Shown here: positions 1 to 12,824 of the stretch, piece after piece | Numbering within the stretch: position 1 is the stretch's first letter | Layout: the number at the start of each line of letters is the position of its first letter | Source of the DNA: Diphasiastrum complanatum | Lineage: Eukaryota > Streptophyta > Lycopodiopsida > Lycopodiales > Lycopodiaceae | NCBI GenBank assembly: GCA_029204225.1 | Contig: CM055094.1 | Location: 16,658,394-16,722,393 of the forward strand | Length of the DNA stretch: 64,000 bases | Direction: 5' to 3' | The notes under the pieces: generated by a model | Database searches by the model: none | Told to the model about the DNA's origin: nothing | The model's input: only the letters and a program-made list of their open reading frames with translations | Translations under genes and position numbers: made by a program

Positions 1-136
1 GAGAGTGAATGCATGTAGTCCATCGCTGGACTTCCCACATATCTTTAGCAAAAACTTACTCTCAAAAGAGAGAGTGAATGCATGTAGTCCATCGTTGGAC
101 TCCTTACATAACATACTCAAAAAGTGAGATAGATGG
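1..136. repeat. 69-bp tandem repeat, two units
   Basis: Units start at 1 and 70 and share the opening GAGAGTGAATGCATGTAGTCC. Each contains AGTCCA-TCG(C/T)-TGGACT, a short inverted repeat able to form a 6-bp stem. A third partial match (GTCCATTGCTGGAC) lies near 324-338. The window may begin inside a longer array. Confidence 0.7.
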
Positions 137-879
137 CCACAAATCCGCTGTGGATCGGGCTGTTCCAGCACCTAAAATCAGACATATATAAGCTATCAAC
201 TCGTGGCTTATCAATCAATGCTATCAATGAAGATCACAATAAGATTTTTACAACTATGGAAAGCCTCCATCACTGCCTTCTGGGCAGGATGTGCTTCAGT
301 TCTGACCAAGCAAACTCATATGAAGTCCATTGCTGGACAACAACCATTGTAAACCACAAAACTTATGTAGGAAAAGCATCATTTGAAGATTAGTTACCAC
401 ATATTAAAGAAAGCATCCCTTCTGAAGCTATGATAGAGCAACTGTAGCAAAGAGTTGAGAGAAAGAGAGCATACCAAACAGATGTTCATGAAAGAATCCA
501 ACCGGTAGGGTGCATATTACGTAGGTGAGAAATCGGAGAAGCTCTTTACAATATTGTGAGGAGAAAGTGTCAAGAGCTGCAAGTTTATGTAGAGTCACAT
601 ATCGAAGTTTCTCAGAAGGTGATATGCGTTCAAAAAAAGGTGGGAAATCAACTTTCCTTCCATTATAGTTATATTTTAAAAGAACTTTGTAGAGTATAGT
701 TTAAAAAAAAAAAAAACCTTTTGTAGAGTTTCTTTACTTCATAAGAAAACCCCCTTTTTAAAATATTTTTTTAAGAAGCTTGGGTAAGTTAGAAACCTTG
801 TTCTTTGAAGAGACTGCACGTGTGTATTATTTCGTATTTTTGATAGCAAGACAGGGTGAATATGAACGAGGAAGAATCC

Positions 880-881
<2 letters not shown>
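137..881. other. Unassigned AT-rich stretch
   Basis: A short open frame at 133-393 (+, 86 codons) has no recognisable domain, no splice context and ordinary AT-rich composition, so I do not call it a gene. No other structure is apparent apart from A- and T-runs near 704-770. Confidence 0.4.

Positions 882-925
<44 letters not shown>
882..925. repeat. (GA)n microsatellite, about 44 bp
   Basis: Uninterrupted GA dinucleotides, first of three GA tracts within 750 bp. Frames crossing it give only Ser-Leu or Glu-Arg runs. Confidence 0.95.
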
Positions 926-927
<2 letters not shown>

Positions 928-1312
928 CTGGCTTGATCGGAAAGTCACAGTGGAATTAATAGAGCCAGAGCGAGCGAGAGAGTGAGGAATGGATTATGAT
1001 TTCAGGAAGGGGACACAATTGAGATCGTTGTCAGGTTACGATCTACAAAGGTCCATGTATGTACAGCTCACAAACAGAAAAGCGAGAGTGCAAGGCAAAA
1101 GGCTTTCAGATGCAAATTCAGGAGAAATCACATCTCGAGCTCCCTGCTCCCTTCTACACGCTCTCTCTCTCAGAAAGTATGCGGAATGTAGGTAGAGAAG
1201 CAATTGCAGGTAGGGGAGCGTCTGCCTCATCACACGCAGTGAGATTTTGTTCGTCCAAGGGCGTAAGATGAACTCCGTGTTCAAACGGTTTTTTGGTGCT
1301 TCGAGAGGAGCA

Positions 1313-1314
<2 letters not shown>

Positions 1315-1368
<54 letters not shown>
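1315..1368. repeat. (GA)n microsatellite, about 54 bp
   Basis: Uninterrupted GA dinucleotides. Smaller GAGA clusters follow at 1403-1440, between this tract and the telobox cluster. Confidence 0.95.
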
Positions 1369-1369
<1 letters not shown>

Positions 1370-1469
1370 CACTGCTGGGAGGACGAGCAGTTGAGTGATA
1401 GATGAGAGAGAGCGCAAGATGAGCAAATAGGGGAGAGAGAGTGTATGCGAAGAGGTTTTTTTTTTGGAT

Positions 1470-1507
1470 TTAGGGTTTTTTAGGGTTAGGGTCTTTTTAG
1501 GGTTTCG
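1470..1507. promoter_or_regulatory. Telobox-like TTTAGGG cluster
   Basis: Three or four copies of TTTAGGG/TTAGGG (reverse complement AAACCCTA) in about 38 bp, between GA tracts at 1315-1368 and 1536-1616. Teloboxes and GA runs are known plant promoter and Polycomb-recruitment motifs (bound by TRB and BPC factors). They could equally be an interstitial telomere scrap. No downstream gene is identified, so a promoter role is inference. Confidence 0.45.
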
Positions 1508-1532
1508 AATATGAAAAATAGCAATAATGTGA

Positions 1533-1535
<3 letters not shown>

Positions 1536-1616
<81 letters not shown>
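1536..1616. repeat. (GA)n microsatellite, about 81 bp
   Basis: About 40 uninterrupted GA units. A long minus-strand frame here is almost entirely Ser-Leu and is an artefact of the repeat. Confidence 0.95.
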
Positions 1617-1618
<2 letters not shown>

Positions 1619-4600
1619 GGCTGGGTTGGTTTGTCCCCTACCCACTAAAATACTGTTAGCCAATCTACTGGTTGACACACGGTTTGTAGATCAAAGACTG
1701 TTTGTTAATCAAGGGTTGAGGAATCATTAGAGTTATTACACCATGGCTTTGATCCCCATGTGTTGATACTTAGAGCCCTCCTAATCAGTTTGCATCGAAT
1801 TGTTAGCGACAATGGTTGATTAATTACAAGGAGCCATTACTCATGCGCATTCATGACCGAAGGGCTTCTTCAAAGTGTTCAAGTATGGAAAGTAGTTGAC
1901 AAGTGTTTATAGCCAAGTGTGACTTCTATCCTATGAGGTGTGAAATTACTTGATGTGGCCATTTGCAATAAGAGATGGTTTAGGTTTTATCCGCACCTTC
2001 AAGTTTTGATTGATTTGCTTCATTCTTTCGTTTGATGGTCATCTTTGCCATGACCATGTGAGTGTTGTGAAAATCTATTAGAGTCCCACAATTGCATGTG
2101 GCATTATTGGATTCGAGAGATGTGACTACAACAAGTGACCTGCTCAAAACATATACAAAACTACATGCAATAGTTTTTTCTTTTATGATTCAGATTTCAT
2201 TCTAGAAGATCAAATGCCTTCAATGAATTCCAAATTTGGCAAATTTGAACTTCTACAACCATTACACTCTTAGAAGAAGTCGTGCATTTCACAAATTCTA
2301 ACTAAATATGATGGGCACTGGGCTTGACAATCCTTATCAGGGTTATGCTATATATGATGACGCTCTTCTCTAGGAATAAATTTGTGATGATCAACATGAC
2401 TTGTAAAAATTATTTGTACTCCAATCTAGAGCGCCATGAACTTCATAGTCAAGAGAGATTGAAATTTGATTTTAAAGACGATTTGCTTTCTAGCTATCTC
2501 TCTATTTCAATTCAGTTTTATCATGCTTCTAAATTTTTCCATTACATTACCACAATATAAGTATATTTAAGATAAAGCATGGTCATCAAAGGGGTTATTC
2601 AAGAGAAAGGTAGTGATGAGGTCGCCTCTTGCCTTGCATGCTCATCACCCTACATAAATGAAGGCAAATTTATTTAAACTCTTGGTTCATTGAAATGATA
2701 CAGTATGATGACTTTTATATCTATACCACTAGAAATGACATAGAATTGTGAAAATGGGCTGAATATAGGAAATGAGAGCAATTATGTTGCTTGTGTGAGC
2801 TTTGCAACAAGCTTTTCAAACACTAAAGCTAAACAAGACCCACAACAATCAATATGACTTTTACATTTTGACCTCATCACTTATTCCTTGTTGCTCCTTG
2901 AGTGGATGTGAGTAATTTATGATTCACTATATGAGTACTCATCTTCTTTATGCATCTTCACAACTTTTAAAGATCCTACAATAATAACACCTTTAGTTTC
3001 TCTTAGAATAGTGGTTTGCCACAAACCAAGAGAGCTTTTTGTGAAGCACACTTTTTAAGCATTTTCATATGCGCTTTGTACCCTTGAACTCTCTCTTTGC
3101 TTCTTTATTGCAGAAATTGGAAAGTAGACAACTGCATAAACCATCCATTTGGCAAATTCATAATGTGAATGATAGAAATCAAAGTTTCCTTCTTCAACTT
3201 AGGTAAGAAATAAAAAGTATGTGGTCTATTTTGTAAGAAAAATTGAGACATTGTCAACCACGTTGAAATGTAAGTCTATCTATGAAAGCTTTTGATGTTA
3301 TCAATGCTAGATGTTTTCTACAATAGTAGATACCACAATGCTATCTATTCCAATATGGCGTTAATCGTGAATTGACTATCTACACATAGAAACCATCTAC
3401 TCTGTTATGATGGAAGAAAATGTGAAGAGTTGCACATATTTAGTACAAGCAATGAGCAAGAGAATGTATTTTATCTTGTATTCTTGCTTACAAAAGGCAT
3501 GAAGAAGCTTATGTATCATTGTAGACCTTATATTTCTACCCTTACCTTGTATATGGGGGTTTTGAATAACGACGAAATCAATATTGTAATTGATAATAAA
3601 GTTATGGGAGCACCTACCAAAGACTATGACAATACCAGATTAATCTTCGATTCAACTATTGCTAGTTCACAAAAAAACTCTTAAGTAATTATAGCCCACA
3701 ATACTAAACAACAAGGTGCAAATATGCTTGAATTGAAATTCAATTATCCCCGAGCTAGGAAAAGAAGATGATGATGCAGTGATTCCAATAGAGGATACTG
3801 TGAAGATTTGACAAAATCTAGCTTGATCATTTTGCAATTTTATGTACATATTAATTTCACATGTGTGGAGGGTAAGCATAATCACTTTAGTTCATTTATG
3901 TTGAGCTTGAATAGTCAATGGGCCTTAATCTTGAGGTTTGGGGGTCCTCTATCAAAACCACTCATTATAAACTTGAAATTAAGTGATTAGGGCAATTTTA
4001 GACTTGCATTAGCTCATGATAGTGTAGGTTGCTTACACTTGGCTTGATAGTAGAGGGCTAGTGACATTGCACCTCATAATCTTATTTGTCAATATGGACC
4101 AATCATAGCGAAGGATGCACCAAAATGGTCCAATCAATGTAAGACGTGGCATGTAAGTCGTCCAATCAAAGTAAGAGGTGATTCTAGAGAGGTCCAATCA
4201 TTGATCACCATTGCCATACCTCTTGGATCTCAAGCTACTACTAAGAGTGTGAGAGAGCTCATTCTACATTGAGTTTTTTGAGAGATTGAGTGATTCTACA
4301 CTTAGAATTTGTTGCATCTTCTCTCTCTACCCGAGAGCTACATGTACTTTTTCTCTCTCTACCCGAGAGCAAGCCAATTCAATACTTAGTTTTTTTCATT
4401 ACAAGTTGCCTTTGAATGTGTATGTTGAATGGTGAATGATTCATGCATGTATTAAGTGCTCTTGCCTTAGAATTGTCAAGCTAGAGTGATTCTATTTTGT
4501 TGGTGTTAGATCTATGTGCAATCACACACACCTTAGGAGATCATTCACATTGTTTGAGATGTCCTCACATGTGTGAAAAGTACACGGATACAATGTAGTA

Positions 4601-5128
4601 GTAGAATGCAACCGAGCAACCCAAAGAATAACTTTCCTTCCTTGGTTGACTATGATGGAGAAAGGGAGCAAATGATGGTGAATGTGTCATTACGAGAGTT
4701 GGATCTTAACTAATTTCTCTTTCTACAAATAGTACAGAGTTGGAGAATGTGTTGTTCATTCTTACTATTACTAAGAATCTTCCTGGCATAGGGCAAATGA
4801 TTGATAAATGACATGGTGTTAAATTTGGTGATGCTTGTGTGAAGAATTGCAAAAATTGGCAAATCTAGCTTGATCAAAAACCATGGGGTTGTAAATATTG
4901 TGTATAATTGGGTTCCACACATGGAAGGCCAAGATGCCACGTGGCAACCCACTCCTAATGTAGGTTAGGTCAAGTCAAGAGAGTTGGTCATGTCTATTTG
5001 GTGGTCATCCCTACTTTATAGGACCTACACCTAAGTTTAAGGTGAAAATTTGACCAACTAGCATAACTCTAGGATCTAGTCTAGGGTTTCATTTTAGGGA
5101 AAAAAGAGTAGTTAACTTCCTTATTACA
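1617..5128. other. Unassigned AT-rich intergenic sequence
   Basis: Only short open frames without recognisable domains. Within it, about 4195-4615 resembles the end of the LTR-like block at 32246-32938: both share GATCTATGTGC followed by C/A-rich sequence, then CTTAGGA(A)GATCATTCACA and a CACATGTGTGAA box, suggesting an eroded LTR or shared transposon end. No gene, RNA or terminator can be supported. Confidence 0.4.
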
Positions 5129-5520
5129 TGTTGGAAATCCACCTAACTTCAAAAAGGAAGTCGAATTTGCTATGTATTCCAAACTCCCATAGTGAGAAGA
5201 TAGAATATTTTTGGAGCTCATTGGCAATCTCAAGCTAGTTCACTATGTACATTGAGTTTTTGTGATCCAAATGAAACCAAATCAATTTCTACTTGTTTCT
5301 CAGGTTGAAGGCCGTACTACAGCCTGTAGTACAGATGTGTAGTCTCGAATTTCAATGTTGATCAATGCTTTTGATTGTTAATACTTGTTGTTTGTCAAAT
5401 TGTCAATCTAGATCAACTTTTTTGTGTCTAGTTTTTTGATAGATTGTTAAGCAAGCATCCAATCACTCTTGTGGATCTTTTGTACATCCATTTATGGTCC
5501 TAAAGTAAATTACTTTCACA
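5129..5520 (+). repeat. Probable 5' LTR of truncated copia element
   Basis: Begins TGTTGGAAATCC and ends TTTCACA directly against a TGGTATCAGAGCC primer site, giving the usual TG...CA ends. The right end is well supported by the primer site. The left end is a guess from the TGTTGGA start, since no partner LTR survives in the window. Confidence 0.5.
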
Positions 5521-5533
5521 TGGTATCAGAGCC
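5521..5533 (+). other. Primer-binding site (tRNA-iMet type)
   Basis: TGGTATCAGAGCC is the classic plant Ty1/copia primer-binding site, complementary to the 3' end of initiator methionine tRNA. It abuts the LTR and lies 0.77 kb before gag, the same spacing as in the full-length copia element at 36256-42403. Confidence 0.85.
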
Positions 5534-5930
5534 AAGTACAAGAGCATAAGCCATTGATCTAATGCAAATCCAGTTTTAGCAAGTTTTGGTGCTAAAAACT
5601 AGTATTGAGAGGGCAAGCTAGAATCTTGATTTTGGTGAGGAGATTTGATCCCAAACTTGGTAGGGGTCCAAATCTGTACTATACACTTCTTAACCTGCAT
5701 TTAATGCATGGTATTCATTTGATCCAAAGAAATTCAATTTGTGAGCTTTTGATATAATTTTTGTGGAAATCTCAGAATAAGCTACCAAGATTGAGTGCCA
5801 TTGATTAGATTTGACATAGGGTCACGAAATCTAATTAATCTAGGCTGAAATCAGGTCCTCTAAACTTGTTTTACAGGTCTTGAAAGTGTGAGGGAGATTT
5901 AGTCATATTATAGTCCAAAAATAGCCAAAA

Positions 5931-6278
5931 TTGGCAAGATTTGATTGTAAGTAGATTTCACATCATCTTATCTTCATTCCAACTTTGTGAGGGAGTGCTA
6001 GAACTGAGATTATGAGTCCATTTGTTGGATTAGAAATCTAATTTGAGTGAAACACTACAAGAGAGAGATCTTAGTGAATTTCTAGAGACAATCAAATGCA
6101 TTTCTTGGCAAGATTTGTTTGAAAGTAGTTTTCACTTCATCTTATCTTCATTCCAGCTTTCTGAGGGAGTGATAGAACTGTGATTATAAGTCCATTTGTT
6201 GGATTAGAAATCAAATTTGAGTGAAACACTACAAGTGTGAGACCTTTGTGAGTTTCAAGTCAATCAAATCTATTTCTT
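5931..6278 (+). repeat. Two-unit 174-bp tandem duplication in copia leader
   Basis: Units start at 5931 and 6105, both with TTGGCAAGATTTG, and share the block from the CATCTTATCTTCATTCCA motif to GAAACACTACAAG. The duplication sits in the untranslated leader between PBS and gag. The copies differ at several positions, so it is not very recent. Confidence 0.8.
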
Positions 6279-6300
6279 GTTTGTAGAAGTCACTAGTAAG

Positions 6301-7080
6301 ATGGGATCTGTTAGAGCATACCTTCTAGAAGCTAGTGAGAGATTGAATTCTACAAATTATGCTAATTGGAAGGTTAGGATGGAGTCACTTTTGGTGCTCC
6401 AAGACCTTTATGAGTTTCTGATTGAGGATGAAAATGAACCTCTAGGTGCACAAGAATCAGTGAGATACAAAAAGAGATCTAGGCTAGCACTTCATTGTGT
6501 GAAAATGAATGTGAGCAATGATATTTTGAGGGAAGTATCATCATGTAAAAGTGCTAAAGAGGCTTGGGAGTCTTTAAAATCAATCTACGAATCTAGTAAC
6601 ACTTCGAGGGTCCTCATGCTTAGAAATCAGATTTTGCAAAGCATGAAAAGAAGTGAGGAGAGTGCACATGATTATGTACTCAGAATCAAGTCTCTAAATA
6701 GGGAGTTGGCTTCCATTGGAGAGAAGATTCATGATGGAGAGCTTGTACAAATTGTTCTAAATGATCTAGGAGATGACTTTGCAAATCTGGTCCAAAGTTT
6801 TGCCATCCAAGACACTTTGCCAACTATAGAAAAACTTCACAGTGTATTAGTCGTTGAAGAGTGTAGGATGCTCCATGCAAATCTAGGATGAGTTCCTTGT
6901 CTTTGCAGGATGTTGATGAGAAATCCAATTTCTCATTCAAGGGAAAAAAGAAGACCAATGGAAAGAAGAAGCATCCAAAGGAGGCCAAAGAAGAGGATGA
7001 TGCATCAAGCTCAAAGGACAAGTCAAAGCAGAAATGCTTCTTTTGTGGAAAGAAGAGCAATATGTATAGGCAAACAAAAA
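6301..7080 (+). pseudogene. Copia gag (UBN2-type), frameshifted and truncated
   Basis: The product aligns by eye along its length with the gag of the full copia element at 40134-40910: N-LNxTNYxxWKVRMES near residue 20, LHCxKMNVxNxxLREV, and the AHxxVLRxKxLNxEL block. The start at 6301 (MGSVRAYLL) is preferred over the in-frame ATG at 6277 because the homologue starts MASINAYLL. A frameshift near 6885 separates the capsid part from a Lys-rich tail and a ruined CCHC knuckle (CFFCGKKSNMYRQT: the His is Asn and the last Cys is Thr). Sequence then stops resembling copia near 7080 and an unrelated LTR fragment begins. No protease, integrase or RT follows. Confidence 0.85.
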
Positions 7081-7084
7081 ATCT

Positions 7085-7556
7085 CTTTAAAATAATACTT
7101 ATAATTTTTTCAAATAGAGGATGATTCTTTTGTAGCAATTTTGAAATAGTAAATAAATAAAAACTCAAAAAAATTTGAATAAGGAATTGCACACTCACTC
7201 CACTTTTACACTTCAATATGTTATAATGAATGTTTATGTATTTATATTTAGCTATTAGTATCTAAACTAGCCATTCTAAGACTTCTAAACTTTTAACTTA
7301 GAACTTTAGAACTTTAGGATTTCTAATTCTAGACTCAAGATAGCCTAAGATAACTTAGAATCTTTCTAAGATTAAGTTTTCTTAGGTCTAGGTTCTAAGT
7401 CTAAGTTTAAGTTATTTTATTTGTTTAAGCTCCTACCCGTGGACTTACAAAGCACATGCCATAGTAGAAGTTTATTGGCAAATACTCATACACATGCCAC
7501 GAAGTTTAATTTTATTTTTTATATTTTTCACTGTGTTTGCATAGTTGCTAACGCTC
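7085..7556 (-). repeat. Eroded LTR fragment, same family as 16120-16885
   Basis: Reverse complement matches the plus-strand block starting at 16120: the GTTAGCAAC start, the CATGCCA(C/T) motif, and a stretch built from CTTAGA/AAGTTCTAAG words. It lies directly after the truncated gag. A short plus-strand frame (7421-7678) inside it is a by-product. Confidence 0.5.
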
Positions 7557-8024
7557 ATGATATAATAGATAAAGTTGTTCACTATTGCATAGACTCATTT
7601 AATACATATAGAAAAAAAAAGAGCTTTTTAATTCCATTGGAATGTTTCTCAAATTCACAATTTGTCAAATCAAGGTGACCAATGCACTTACTATGTATGC
7701 TACAATTTCTCCATAGACATCTAAACACCCATCAACGTACATTCTCTTGGTATTAGTCAGCCCAAGGCAACCAATGCAACTATCATGTATGCTGTAGTTT
7801 TTCCATATCCATCTGTACACACATCAATGTACATTCTGTGAAAAATGTCAACTAATTAGGTTGATTTTATTTAGCAATTTTGTGGCCAACATGACATTTC
7901 AACTTAGACATAGATTTTGTTATGTTAATAAAGCTTTAAAATAGAGAGTTTGTTATTTTTAGCAAGTATGCAAACTGATAAGGTTGGATTTAGACATGTC
8001 CATATTGGTTTATTTCAATACATT
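7557..8024. other. Unassigned AT-rich stretch
   Basis: Contains a loose duplication (AATGCA(C/A)(T/C)(T/A) ... ATGTATGCT ... CATC ... ACATCAA(C/T)GTACATTCT at about 7680-7750 and 7766-7840). No coding signal seen. Confidence 0.35.
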
Positions 8025-8390
8025 GTGTAAAGACCACTAGGGAAAACCCCTAAGATGAGGATAGGAGAAGACAATAAGAGAGACTCTGGAGCCAGACCAC
8101 CCAACCAAACCTAGATCTAGCCCCCAAGCCATGCCATGTGATAGCAAGAGGAAAAGAGCTCAACTGGTAATCTGAACCAAGTCGTCGACGGGATAATCCC
8201 TACCTCAATATGTAGAGAGTAGAGTCATGTGCATGACACCATGCAATCTCCATGCAGGTAAACTATAAATAGGTCACAACTCTTTATGCATTCCTCCTGC
8301 CTATATCCATCACACGTACATGCACTACTCCATATGTCTCAATTAGAGTGTCTAAGTCCTCTCAAGGTCATTAGTCACAAACAGGCCTCG
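8025..8390. repeat. Fragment related to the LTRs at 33264 and 34100
   Basis: Shares CCAACCAAACCTAGATC and TAGCCCCCAAGC with the LTR copies near 33340 and 34185, followed by a similar AAGAGGA(A)AAG block. It is a short, diverged remnant, possibly a broken LTR. Confidence 0.4.
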
Positions 8391-9059
8391 ACGTGGAATA
8401 AAATCTAGGCGTGACCAATAATCTTGAACATTGGAGGGCCGGTCTACGATATTAGGACTATTCCATGTTCTAAGCTGAATATGGCTGTAATATTTTCCCT
8501 CCCTTAAATAGGTTTTGTCCCCAGAACGAGAAAAAGAAGACATGAAACTATTCCTTAAGCTTTCAAGGCTTACCCATGAATCATTATTCTTAGTCTGACC
8601 TATCCATCAGAAAAAGTCCTCAGAGATAAATTGCTTGCCTCTACTCATGAATACTAACTCAAATCTCAAAGATATACTAAGCTACAAATTTTTTGAATGG
8701 CCTAATCTTCTCCAAATAAAAGTTCATCACCTTCATGTAATCCTAATTACATGAATCACTGGGTGAATCAACTTCTTTATTTCAGAGATCAAATCCAAAA
8801 GCTCAAGAAATTCCATTTCAATTATAGTCTAAAACTTATGCACAATTTCTTGTAGAAAATAATGCTTCTTGGTACAAATATTCTTAGAATACTTAAATAT
8901 TCTAAAGTACAACAATTCAATTATCTACAATCTCTAGGAGAACCATCAAGTCTCAGACATAGTATAGCTCAATCCAAAGTACTGCAGTTACTCTAATGAA
9001 TTAATAGCAACATTTCTTGCATCACATGCAAGAAATCAACAACTATTTGTATCTTAATA

Positions 9060-10740
9060 GATTTATCTCTCCTATAAATCTAGAGATATAGATTGAACTT
9101 TGTAAATCTGTAGTAGAATACAATCCACTAAAATAAGCAAAATCCCCTCATAAACAAAGAACAATCTACTTACCGAAAAATGTGTGTGAGATTCATAGGA
9201 CTCAATAAGAGTAAAGAGATTTAGATTTTCAAAACACTGATCTAAACTCAACTTAATCAATAGATTAGAAATCATACACTCATAATAACTAAGTATCTGT
9301 TTATGATTCGTCAATCACAAATAGTTAAATTCTTATGATTCAATAAGAGTCATGTGCATGAACCCATGCAATCCCCATGCAATCACTGGAATTTAACTCC
9401 ATAATCATTAAGGAACACTGGAGTGTATGTCCAACCAACTCAACTGAATTCCAAAAATTCAGTTTACCATCCTTGGGACCATTAGGATTCAGTATCCAAT
9501 TGAGCGCTCGGGAATACAATCACTAATGTATTGAGTTTATTTCCCAACTAAGAAATACACACTGAAGAATTCTGTAAATCCTATGCACACAATCTTTCCT
9601 GATGAATCCAAATGACTCACAAATCATGTGTCTTACAAGCAATACACACAATGTCTAGGTGCAGCTCTTGATTGTACTAGTACAACACCACATTTAGGTC
9701 TTTATCCAAACCACTTTTAAGTTAACCAGTAAGTCTTTCCCAGAAAGATTCGTTAACTCTACAAGTATATGTTTCAACAATACTTGATCATACGTCTATG
9801 TTCACCGACTAGGTTAAGTGCACCAGATAAGCTTAGTAACTAGGAATACATAGTAGATTCAAACAAGATTAATTGTGCACATATGAGAATAATTTCAATA
9901 TGACCCAATACATCAACACATATGTCCTTATTTGGCATATTCCTCCAAAATCCACATATGTTACTCACATATCTCACTAAGAATCTTGTAACTCAGCTAC
10001 TAAAGAATTCTATTCCTCTTGAGTAAATAATATATCTGGGAAATATCTAAAACTAAGAATACATTCTCTCTCACAAATTTTCCAACCCACTTATCTCTTG
10101 TACCAATTTTTTCTACTTAATCAACCCCTCCCAGATCCTAGCCTTCTAACCAAGATTAGGTTGATTCAATACAGACACACATTATCAAAATTACTTATAT
10201 CCCTACCAACAAGGATTAGTAACTTCTGATCTTACTCAGTACTACTTATAATGAATAATAGTGAAATCCATTGATTTTTTGTTTTGGGTATTTTGGAAAA
10301 TTATGAGATATAGATTGATCCCAAATGGAATTACATTATTTACAAAATGTGGAAGCCCTAAAATCTATTTCTCTATTATGTTAAACCTCTACTTTTTAGA
10401 AATTTCTTAAATACAAGACAATTGAATTGAGATTCATATAATTCCTTCTAGTGTAGAACTTGGTTTTGAAGGTCTAATAAAGTTATATGAAATTATACTT
10501 CTATATATGATTTGTGAATATGTCTCAGAATCTATTCATGTTTTCAATTGATTCAGTGGAGTTTAGACTTCCTGAACCCAAATGTCAATCTCTATTTGAT
10601 AGTTGATTATTGCGATGTAATTTTTCTATCACTCGGGATAAGATATTCTATGAGTTTTAGGGAAAAGTTTGGTGTGTAATAGTATTGGATACTAATTAAG
10701 GACTTTTTCAAATCTTTGATATCTTATACGTTCTCTCCTG
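9060..10740. repeat. AT-rich repeat family R1, copy A
   Basis: The left part (about 9100-10260) matches 29330-30610 in the same orientation. The right part (about 9956-10740) matches 17328-18110, sharing for example ATATGTTACTCACATATCTC, CAACCCACTTATCTCTTG and AAGCCCTAAAATCTATTTC. The right 450 bp also resembles the reverse complement of the left part, which suggests a diverged inverted-arm element. No protein is encoded. Confidence 0.65.
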
Positions 10741-12824
10741 AGAAATTGAAATTGTGGGTATATCCATTCTCAAAAGGTCGAATCCAAGGAACTCGAGTCC
10801 AAAAAGGCCAACTGTACAACAAGAACCGGTGCCTACAATGTCTACGCCTTGTTATCAATTGGTAAGATTGATTGTCGAGGAAAGTCTTTAGGTTAAAGAA
10901 TATCATGAATACCTAGATAGACTCGGTTCACAAGAACACATGTAGCAAATATCCATGCAAATATTCATGCACAATACAAAGGAGGTGGCATAGCCAATTT
11001 TTTTTTGCATGGATATAGCCGTGGATAGGTCTGGATATGGCTGCGTGTATTATTCATAAGTGGATCTTCCACGCAAGTGTCATTTATGGCAACAGATCGG
11101 CCGGAGGTCATGAAATATTGATTTTTAAAAAGGTACATTGATAAGAGAATGAATACCACCTTCATGCATTGCCTTCTACAAGGCCTTACATTCAATTTTA
11201 AAACTCTACTCATAATCACTTCCTCCCTCCTCGCTTCCTTCGTCTTGTATGTGTACGTTACATCTTTAAACTCCCCTTCGCTCTCATCCACGTTCTCTTC
11301 CACATTTTGCTCCGCGCATAAAATTTTTGGTGTCATGTTAGAAAAACACTAGTGGACTTGCCAGAGGTGTGTTCAAATTTTTTTTGGCCTGGATAATCCA
11401 CGCGTCAATGCTCCACGCAATTCTTTTTTCGGAAAATCGGCTAAGTGTTGTATGTCGCCATGGATAAACACGGAGTTTTCTAGTTGTGTTGGTGTTGTCT
11501 GATTTTGATGAATTCCCAAGATACTCGGCCAGAGCTACCCAAGAGCACCTCTCACCTTAGACTGAGGAGGTCTATGCAAAGATGAGATGAACAAAGACTG
11601 AGAGCCGAGGAATGCTAGTTAGGAATGACAAGCAAGAACTGTGTAAGCCTCATGGTGAATCTCGGAAGATGGAATAACCATGTAGGAACTAGTATTTCTA
11701 GGCAAAGTAATAAATGCAAGTAGACCTCTCTTAAAGAAAGTAGAGTGAGCCACCTTTTGAGGGTGACCTCTAGTGGAGAGCATTATTCCACTTGTAATTT
11801 GTGAAATGTGGAAATTCCACTAGGGAGCTCTCTTGCTTATTTAAGAGACTCCCTCTTTGAGAAGAGGAGCTTTTTGTGTAATGTATCTACTCCATGCTAA
11901 AATGAGAAGAGCCTCCACGAGTTTGGTGCATCCATTGAGCTCCTTGATCATGCTTGTTTCTTGAGTAATGCATTCATGATCTTGCCCTTCCCTCCCTTGT
12001 GTGTGGTTGTGGATAGTAGAGTGGATTAGATTTCCTGCTTTCCTAGAGTGGATTAGACTTCACTTCTTGTTTGTTAATTAATGTAGGAATCAACATTCAG
12101 ATAAACTAAATAGGCTGGGTTTGTGGTGTAGTTCTTGCATATTCTCTTACAACCATGTTCTTGATGTTCTTGGGATGTCCAATAATCAAAAGACTGGTTG
12201 GTTTCTTGATTCTTGGACTTCTAAAATGCTATTAGAATAGTTTCTTACTTCAATTATGTGGATTAATGCATGTGTAGTATGTTTAGGATCTGATTTCAAC
12301 TCATTTTTGCAGCATTAGAGTAGGATTTCAGTCATTGTTCAACAGTTTTGCATGCTAATCTAATGGTTGAACATTTTGGCATGCATGATTGACTGATATC
12401 AATTGTTTATGCATGTGCTCCAGTGCAAGAGTGACCAATCTGAGTGTCCTCTGACAGGCAGGACAAATACTACAATGTTAACCAGTCTCCTCTGCCTGAT
12501 ACAGGCTCTAAAACAAGAAAGATGAACTTAAAAAACCCACCATCTCTATTGATAGCAGACAAAGAACAAGAAACAAAGCTGTAAGCAGGAAAGAAGCCAG
12601 CAGATCCTCTGGAGCAGAGGATCTGTAAATAGTTGGTACCAACCATATGGATTGTCTAATGTGAAGATAAAACCATGTGTAGATTCTTGTTAAATCACAA
12701 TTTTGTAAATGGATTATTGTGATCCATTAGGAACAAATATAGGGGTACATCAATACTTGGTGGAATAGATATGTGCATATCTAGTATGGGAAATCCAAGT
12801 AATTTTTTTAAGAGAATGACAAAT
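10741..12824. other. Unassigned stretch between R1 copies
   Basis: Small frames at 10965-11336 (-) and 11149-11352 (+) overlap on opposite strands and have no recognisable domain. TTCATGCATTGCCTTCTA and AAGGCCTTACATTCAATTTTAAAACTC at 11160-11210 recur near 19285-19330, so this too is dispersed repeat. Confidence 0.35.

Noticed and set aside
989-1284. Small overlapping frames near the GA tracts
   Set aside because: Frames on both strands overlap over the same 200 bp and none has recognisable features.
1154-1678. Minus-strand 174-codon open frame
   Set aside because: Mostly Ser-Leu runs from two GA tracts, no domain, no start context.
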